DNA of 9,539 bases, taken from the NCBI GenBank assembly GCA_017302755.1, contig JAFLCR010000034.1, positions 1-9,539 of the forward strand, in the 5' to 3' direction. The translations under genes were made by a program, and so were the position numbers. This DNA is from Alphaproteobacteria bacterium (GTDB taxonomy: Bacteria; Pseudomonadota; Alphaproteobacteria; Rickettsiales; JAFLCR01). Every line of letters begins with the position of its first letter. Positions within the stretch are counted from its first letter, which is position 1. Shown here in pieces: positions 6,221-9,539 of this stretch. The notes below the pieces were generated by a model. It saw nothing but the letters and a program-made list of their open reading frames with translations. It did no database searches and had not been told where the DNA came from.

Positions 6221-7228
6221 ATGATCCGCGCCTACGCCGCCACTAACCCCAAAGGCAAACTCGAGCGCTTCGACTACGACCCCGGCCCGCTTAAACCCGG
6301 CCAGGTGGAGGTGAAGGTCGATTATTGCGGCATCTGCCACTCCGATCTTTCGATGCTGAACAACGACTGGGGCTTCACCCAGTATCCCTTCGTCCCCGGC
6401 CACGAGATTGCGGGCACGGTGCTGGAGGTGGGCGAGGGCGTCACGCACCTGAAGAAGGGCGATGCGGTCGGCATCGGCTGGTATTCGGGCAGCTGCCTGC
6501 ACTGCCGCCACTGCATGAGCGGCGACCATAATTTCTGCGCCGAATCCGAAGGCGTCATCGTCGGCCGCCACGGCGGCTTCGCGGACAAGGTGCGCGCGCA
6601 AGCCGCCTGGACGCTCAAGCTCCCGAGAGGCGTTGACCCCGCCAAGGCCGGCCCGCTCTTCTGCGGTGGCAGCACGGTGTTTAACCCGATCGTGCAGTTC
6701 GGGGTGAAGCCGACCGACCGCGTGGGCGTGATCGGCATCGGCGGCCTCGGCCATCTGGCGCTGCAATTCCTGAAACATTGGGGCTGCGAGGTGACGGCCT
6801 TCTCCTCGAACCCGAAAAAGACGGATGAGATCAAAAAGCTTGGCGCCACCAACGTGGTGTCCTCCACCGACGTGAACGCCATCGCGAAACTGAAAGGCGC
6901 GCTTGACTTCATCCTGGTGACCGCGAACGTGCCCCTGCCTTGGGACGCGATCCTCTCCTGCCTTGCCCCGAACGGCCGCCTCAACATCGTCGGCGCCGTG
7001 CTGGAGCCGATCCCCGTCGCCGCATTCAGCCTGATCGGCGGCCAGAAGACGATTTCGGGTTCACCGGTTGGTAGCCCATCCACGACGGCCACGATGCTCG
7101 ATTTCTGCGCCCGCCACAACATCGCGCCAGTCGTGGAAGAATTCCCGATGTCCAAAGTGAACGAAGCGATGGAGCACCTGCACGCTGGGAAGGCGAGGTA
7201 TCGCGTGGTGCTGAAGGCGGGTTTTTAA
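6221..7228 (+). CDS. Zinc-dependent NAD(P)-dependent alcohol dehydrogenase
   Basis: This 335-aa medium-chain dehydrogenase belongs to the cinnamyl-alcohol/YahK-type branch and reduces aldehydes or oxidises alcohols in the cytoplasm. The catalytic zinc ligands are visible: C39 (GICHSD), H61-E62 (PGHEIAG) and C148 (LFCGG). The structural zinc set is C92, C95, C98 and C106. The Rossmann motif GIGGLG (172-177) is followed by AFSSNPKK, where a small residue instead of Asp at the end of strand 2 suggests NADPH preference. RYRVVLKAGF closes the protein as usual. The ATG at 6221 is chosen for AGGAG (6211-6215) 5 nt upstream; an in-frame ATG at 6191 lies just outside the repeat. The substrate is unknown. 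It is flanked on both sides by repeat elements and looks monocistronic. Confidence 0.95.
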   Translation: MIRAYAATNPKGKLERFDYDPGPLKPGQVEVKVDYCGICHSDLSMLNNDWGFTQYPFVPGHEIAGTVLEVGEGVTHLKKGDAVGIGWYSGSCLHCRHCMSGDHNFCAESEGVIVGRHGGFADKVRAQAAWTLKLPRGVDPAKAGPLFCGGSTVFNPIVQFGVKPTDRVGVIGIGGLGHLALQFLKHWGCEVTAFSSNPKKTDEIKKLGATNVVSSTDVNAIAKLKGALDFILVTANVPLPWDAILSCLAPNGRLNIVGAVLEPIPVAAFSLIGGQKTISGSPVGSPSTTATMLDFCARHNIAPVVEEFPMSKVNEAMEHLHAGKARYRVVLKAGF

Positions 7229-7232
7229 CAGT

Positions 7233-7355
7233 GTCATTCCCGACGTAGGTGAGTCCATCGACGTTAGGCGATGGCAACGAGCCTTGATCGGGAATCCATG
7301 GTGATTCTTGCTTGGTTCTGGATTCCCGGTTCCGCATGTGCGGCCCGGGAATGAC
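7233..7355. repeat. 123-bp double-hairpin repeat element (element 3)
   Basis: The outer ends are GTCATTCCCG (7233-7242) and CGGGAATGAC (7346-7355). Two hairpins sit inside. The first has ATTCCCGA (7236-7243) paired with TCGGGAAT (7288-7295) and an inner CCATCG/CGATGG (7255-7274). The second has ATTCCCGG (7322-7329) paired with CCGGGAAT (7345-7352) and an inner CCGCA/TGCGG (7332-7343). It begins 4 nt after the alcohol dehydrogenase stop and could act as a 3' stabilising structure for that mRNA. It has no open reading frame. Confidence 0.75.
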
Positions 7356-7368
7356 GGAAAAGGAGAGT

Positions 7369-7397
7369 TTTCACAAAACCTTCACATCCGCGTCACA
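7369..7397 (+). promoter_or_regulatory. Three TCACA direct repeats with 11-bp period
   Basis: TTTCACA (7369-7375), CTTCACA (7380-7386) and CGTCACA (7391-7397) are heptamers spaced exactly 11 bp apart. A further TCACA at 7409-7413 is out of phase. Heptamer repeats with 4-nt spacers are the binding format of PhoB/OmpR-type winged-helix response regulators. The array lies about 55-83 nt before the start of the 459-aa gene. No clear -10 follows, so this is a candidate site only. Confidence 0.35.
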
Positions 7398-7451
7398 GAA
7401 CCACCATCTCACACAGGCACCATCGCATGAACTCCACCGGAGCATGCGGCC

Positions 7452-8831
7452 ATGCCTCAGATTAGCCACGACGCGCAGAACGATGTTCAACGCCACCTTT
7501 CCGTGCTCTTGGAAACCCCGGGCACGCTGAAGGCGCTGAACGCGCTTCTGGGAGGGTTCTTTCTCGACAGCCTGACGCTTGTTCACCCCGACGGGCGTGA
7601 AATCTACCCCGGTCTGCACGCCTATTCCTACGACATCTGCGTCCGCATGGCACGGCTGACCACGGAGCTGGAAAAATTCCGCGACAGCGGGCTGGATACC
7701 TCCGCCTTCGATCGCGGCGTGCTCATTGGTTTCAGCGATCTGATGCGCAAGGTGGAAGGCCATCTGTCGATTTTCGGCGGCCTTGACCTGACGGGCACTG
7801 GCGTCGTGCTGGAAAAGGTCGAATACCATGTGCAGTCCATGCACACGGCCTACGTCTCCGGAACCGAGCAATACCCCGACCGCTTCCGGGGTACGTTCAC
7901 CGGGCGTTTCATGAACTCCACGCTCGACCCCGACGTCCCGAACCCCTTCGAGGACGAGATGCGCTACGGTCGCCTTCCCGGCGCCGAGGATCCTCTCGAT
8001 AAAATGCTCCGCCAGCTCGGGATTGAGCTGACCCACGACGAATTTGTGGAAGCGACGGACCGCTGGCTCTCCAGCCGCCGTTACACCTATGCCGACCCCG
8101 ATGCCGCGAATGATCCGCCGCTGCCCGAAGGCGCGATCGAATACGACCGCCTGCGCGCGCACATCCATGTCGGCTACACCGAGCCTGCCGCCCGCCGTCT
8201 GGCGGAAATCGCGCACACCATCGCCCTGGAATCGCCCGCCCTCGCGGATGCCGCCGCGCTGGTGCTGGAGAAATTCCAGGCCGCCGGCTTCACCCCTTCG
8301 CAACGCTTCGCCCCGCTGATGGACGCCCTGGAGTTCATCGCCGATGGCGGCACCGTAGCCCGCCTTAGCGTGCGCTGCGCCAAGGATGCGTATGGGCAAT
8401 CTGGCACCCCGCTGCCGCATATCACCGATCCCCGCGCCGCGCTGGCGGCGCTGGCAAACGTCGAAAACCTCATCACCTTCGAGCCGAAGCATGGGGAAGA
8501 ACTGCGTGAAGCGATGGAGGGGCTTCGTCAGTTCGCGAACGACTATGAAATCATCGCCTACAAAGTGGCGCTGGAGGGTTTCGCCAGCGGCCGTTCTTCC
8601 ACGATGCACACGGTGGCGTGGTCGCTTGGCATTCCGCCGCACCGCGCCTCAACCAGCGGCGAGATCACCACGCACGCGGTAGCGGAACAGGGCATTTATT
8701 ACGAAGACGTTCGCCACATTGACCCGGAAACCCTTCCGCCGAATCTCGATGTGAACGAGCTTCCCAGCGCCCAGCCCGGCACGCAGCGCGGCGGTGGCAT
8801 CGACGATTTTCTCAACAGCATCACACGATAG
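7452..8831 (+). CDS. Hypothetical protein, 459 aa, unrecognised family
   Basis: I do not recognise this protein. It is a single intact frame with codon use like its neighbours. The start is supported by GGAG at 7439-7442, 9 nt upstream. It has no signal peptide or transmembrane segment, so it is likely cytoplasmic. Residues about 1-135 look helical (including LKALNALLGGFFLDSL and MARLTTELEKF). A polar, proline-rich middle with aromatic residues follows (136-230, YPDRFRGTFTGRFM, DVPNPFEDEM). Two more helical stretches lie at about 243-300 and 325-380, and the tail is disordered (425-459, glycine-rich before IDDFLNSITR). No nucleotide-binding or zinc motif is evident. Several His and Asp/Glu residues are scattered without a recognisable catalytic pattern. 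It is probably monocistronic, with repeat element 3 upstream. Confidence 0.88.
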   Translation: MPQISHDAQNDVQRHLSVLLETPGTLKALNALLGGFFLDSLTLVHPDGREIYPGLHAYSYDICVRMARLTTELEKFRDSGLDTSAFDRGVLIGFSDLMRKVEGHLSIFGGLDLTGTGVVLEKVEYHVQSMHTAYVSGTEQYPDRFRGTFTGRFMNSTLDPDVPNPFEDEMRYGRLPGAEDPLDKMLRQLGIELTHDEFVEATDRWLSSRRYTYADPDAANDPPLPEGAIEYDRLRAHIHVGYTEPAARRLAEIAHTIALESPALADAAALVLEKFQAAGFTPSQRFAPLMDALEFIADGGTVARLSVRCAKDAYGQSGTPLPHITDPRAALAALANVENLITFEPKHGEELREAMEGLRQFANDYEIIAYKVALEGFASGRSSTMHTVAWSLGIPPHRASTSGEITTHAVAEQGIYYEDVRHIDPETLPPNLDVNELPSAQPGTQRGGGIDDFLNSITR

Positions 8832-8861
8832 CGATTGCTGAAAGTGGTGCTCTTGGCGGGG

Positions 8862-8877
8862 CGTTGCTCGGGCAACG
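8862..8877 (+). terminator. Short hairpin after the 459-aa gene
   Basis: CGTTGC (8862-8867) pairs with GCAACG (8872-8877) around a TCGG loop, starting 31 nt after the stop codon. No T-tract follows, so intrinsic termination would be weak; it may only protect the 3' end. Confidence 0.3.
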
Positions 8878-8878
8878 T

Positions 8879-8908
8879 TGGCGTACAGGCCTTATACACT
8901 CTTTATAA
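8879..8908 (+). promoter_or_regulatory. Possible sigma70-type promoter for the lipoprotein-DUF3309 pair
   Basis: TTGGCG (8879-8884) and TTATAA (8903-8908) are separated by 18 nt in a locally AT-rich patch within the 203-nt gap before the lipoprotein gene. This would leave a 5' leader of about 120 nt. The match is partial and no other promoter in the gap is better. Confidence 0.3.
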
Positions 8909-9034
8909 AACCGGTGGTTCTTCCGAATCGATCCATGCGTCCTGCGCTGGCATTAACAAAGCATGCCCGGCCTTCCACGGAACATGCGAGGCTGGGCAGC
9001 CTGCTTACCTCTGCAACCTCAGGAGAAAACCACC

Positions 9035-9316
9035 ATGAAGGAATTGTTCAAAATCGCGACCGCGTTCCTCGGCACCTGCGCCCTCGCGGCCTGCGCCGAC
9101 GATGCGTCCATCCACCGTGCTCCAGGCAAGTACGAGAGCACCACCACCTCCACCGACCAGTACGGCACCACGGTGAAGCGCGAGGAAACCACCGACGTTC
9201 AGGTGGACTCCTCCGGCCGCAAGAAAGCGGTGGTGAAGTCGAAGACGACCCGCGACCCCAAGGGGCTGCTCAACAAGACCACCACCGAAACCGAAAAGCG
9301 CGTTGAAGAACGCTAA
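9035..9316 (+). CDS. Small Thr-rich lipoprotein, unknown function
   Basis: This 93-aa protein has a Sec/Lsp signal: MKELFK, a hydrophobic core and lipobox ALAAC with C20 as the lipidated residue. The residue after Cys is Ala, so it should be sorted to the outer membrane. The mature 74 residues are polar, without hydrophobic segments, and rich in Thr, Lys, Glu and Asp (YESTTTSTDQYGTTVKREE, and TTTETEKRVEER at the end). This gives alternating Thr/charged strands or an extended rod. AGGAG (9021-9025), 9 nt before the ATG, supports the start; the in-frame ATG at 8963 lacks a signal peptide. No family is recognised. It precedes the DUF3309 gene by 18 nt and probably shares its transcript. Confidence 0.88.
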   Translation: MKELFKIATAFLGTCALAACADDASIHRAPGKYESTTTSTDQYGTTVKREETTDVQVDSSGRKKAVVKSKTTRDPKGLLNKTTTETEKRVEER

Positions 9317-9334
9317 CAGCCAGGGAGCGCGACC

Positions 9335-9493
9335 ATGAGCTTGACCACCATTCTTCTGATCATCCTGATCCTGATCCTCATCGGCGCGCTGCCTGCCTGG
9401 CCGCACAGCCGCAGTTGGGGCTATTACCCCAGCGGCGGGCTGGGGCTGATCGTGATCATCCTGCTCATCCTCATATTAATGGGGCGGGTATAA
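9335..9493 (+). CDS. DUF3309 family membrane miniprotein
   Basis: This 52-aa protein consists of two hydrophobic helices (about 4-19 and 36-49). They are joined by the conserved loop GALPAWPHSRSWGYYPSGG, the signature of DUF3309. It should be an inner-membrane hairpin protein. The function is unknown; such miniproteins are often seen among stress-responsive small proteins, which is only a loose clue here. GGGAG at 9323-9327 sits 7 nt before the ATG. It follows the lipoprotein by 18 nt and ends directly before a strong terminator, so the two genes form a short operon. It is too short for most automatic ORF cut-offs. Confidence 0.92.
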   Translation: MSLTTILLIILILILIGALPAWPHSRSWGYYPSGGLGLIVIILLILILMGRV

Positions 9494-9494
9494 G

Positions 9495-9527
9495 AAAAGG
9501 CTCTGTGGAAACGCAGAGCCTTTTTTT
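9495..9527 (+). terminator. Rho-independent terminator
   Basis: AAAAGGCTCTG (9495-9505) pairs perfectly with CAGAGCCTTTT (9514-9524) around an 8-nt loop, followed by a run of T to 9527. It begins 2 nt after the DUF3309 stop and ends the lipoprotein-DUF3309 transcript. Confidence 0.93.
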
Positions 9528-9539
9528 CTTTGTTTGAAC

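Noticed and set aside
6029..7155. Long minus-strand frames opposite the alcohol dehydrogenase
   Set aside because: The plus strand encodes a complete MDR enzyme with all zinc ligands; the reverse frames also run through repeat element 2.
3310..7355. The repeats as a CRISPR array
   Set aside because: The elements are single, dissimilar and kilobases apart, with no regular spacer structure.
7371..8642. A 423-aa minus-strand frame opposite the 459-aa gene
   Set aside because: Its composition (Arg, His, Gly and Val-rich, no helices of normal pattern) is that of an antisense frame, and the plus-strand frame has a good Shine-Dalgarno and normal amino-acid balance.

Overview
The window looks like chromosomal DNA from a fairly GC-rich, probably free-living proteobacterium. 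I favour an alphaproteobacterium, but no taxonomic marker here settles it. The support is a complete ydbH-ynbE-ydbL envelope operon (which implies an outer membrane), a long-form GreB, and small DUF6496 and DUF3309 proteins, which I associate with proteobacteria. Three hairpin-rich intergenic repeats beginning GTCAT are also present. I see no phage, transposase, tRNA, rRNA or CRISPR signal.

Layout. The minus-strand genes at the left are a 3'-truncated ORF of unknown role (1-406), an AT-rich gap holding a perfect inverted repeat (423-444), and an SDR oxidoreductase (568-1557). A divergent plus-strand group follows: a basic DUF6496 protein (1750-2043), endonuclease V (2111-2740, start uncertain) and GreB (2737-3300, overlapping nfi by 4 bp). 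After a 143-bp inverted-repeat element comes a tight four-gene run: a short YdbH (3487-4746), the lipoprotein YnbE (4749-4925), YdbL/DUF1318 (4937-5254) and the zinc-ribbon protein YjdM (5265-5609). A convergent 118-aa orphan gene (5623-5979, minus) meets it tail to tail. Then come a second repeat, a zinc alcohol dehydrogenase (6221-7228), a third repeat, three TCACA direct repeats with an 11-bp period, and a 459-aa protein I do not recognise (7452-8831). The window closes with a Thr-rich lipoprotein (9035-9316), a DUF3309 membrane miniprotein (9335-9493) and a strong intrinsic terminator.

How the genes fit together. The ydbH-ynbE-ydbL block is the AsmA-like system proposed to carry phospholipid between the inner and outer membranes; here its large component is about half the length of the E. 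coli protein. The nfi-greB pair joins repair of deaminated bases to rescue of backtracked RNA polymerase on one transcript. The SDR, DUF6496, lipoprotein and DUF3309 genes fit a general stress or envelope theme, but that is inference.

Nothing here is clearly a new defence or mobile system. The items most worth a second look are the short YdbH, the unrecognised 459-aa protein with its phased upstream repeats, the three GTCAT-type repeat elements, and the missing standard start codon for the full endonuclease V.
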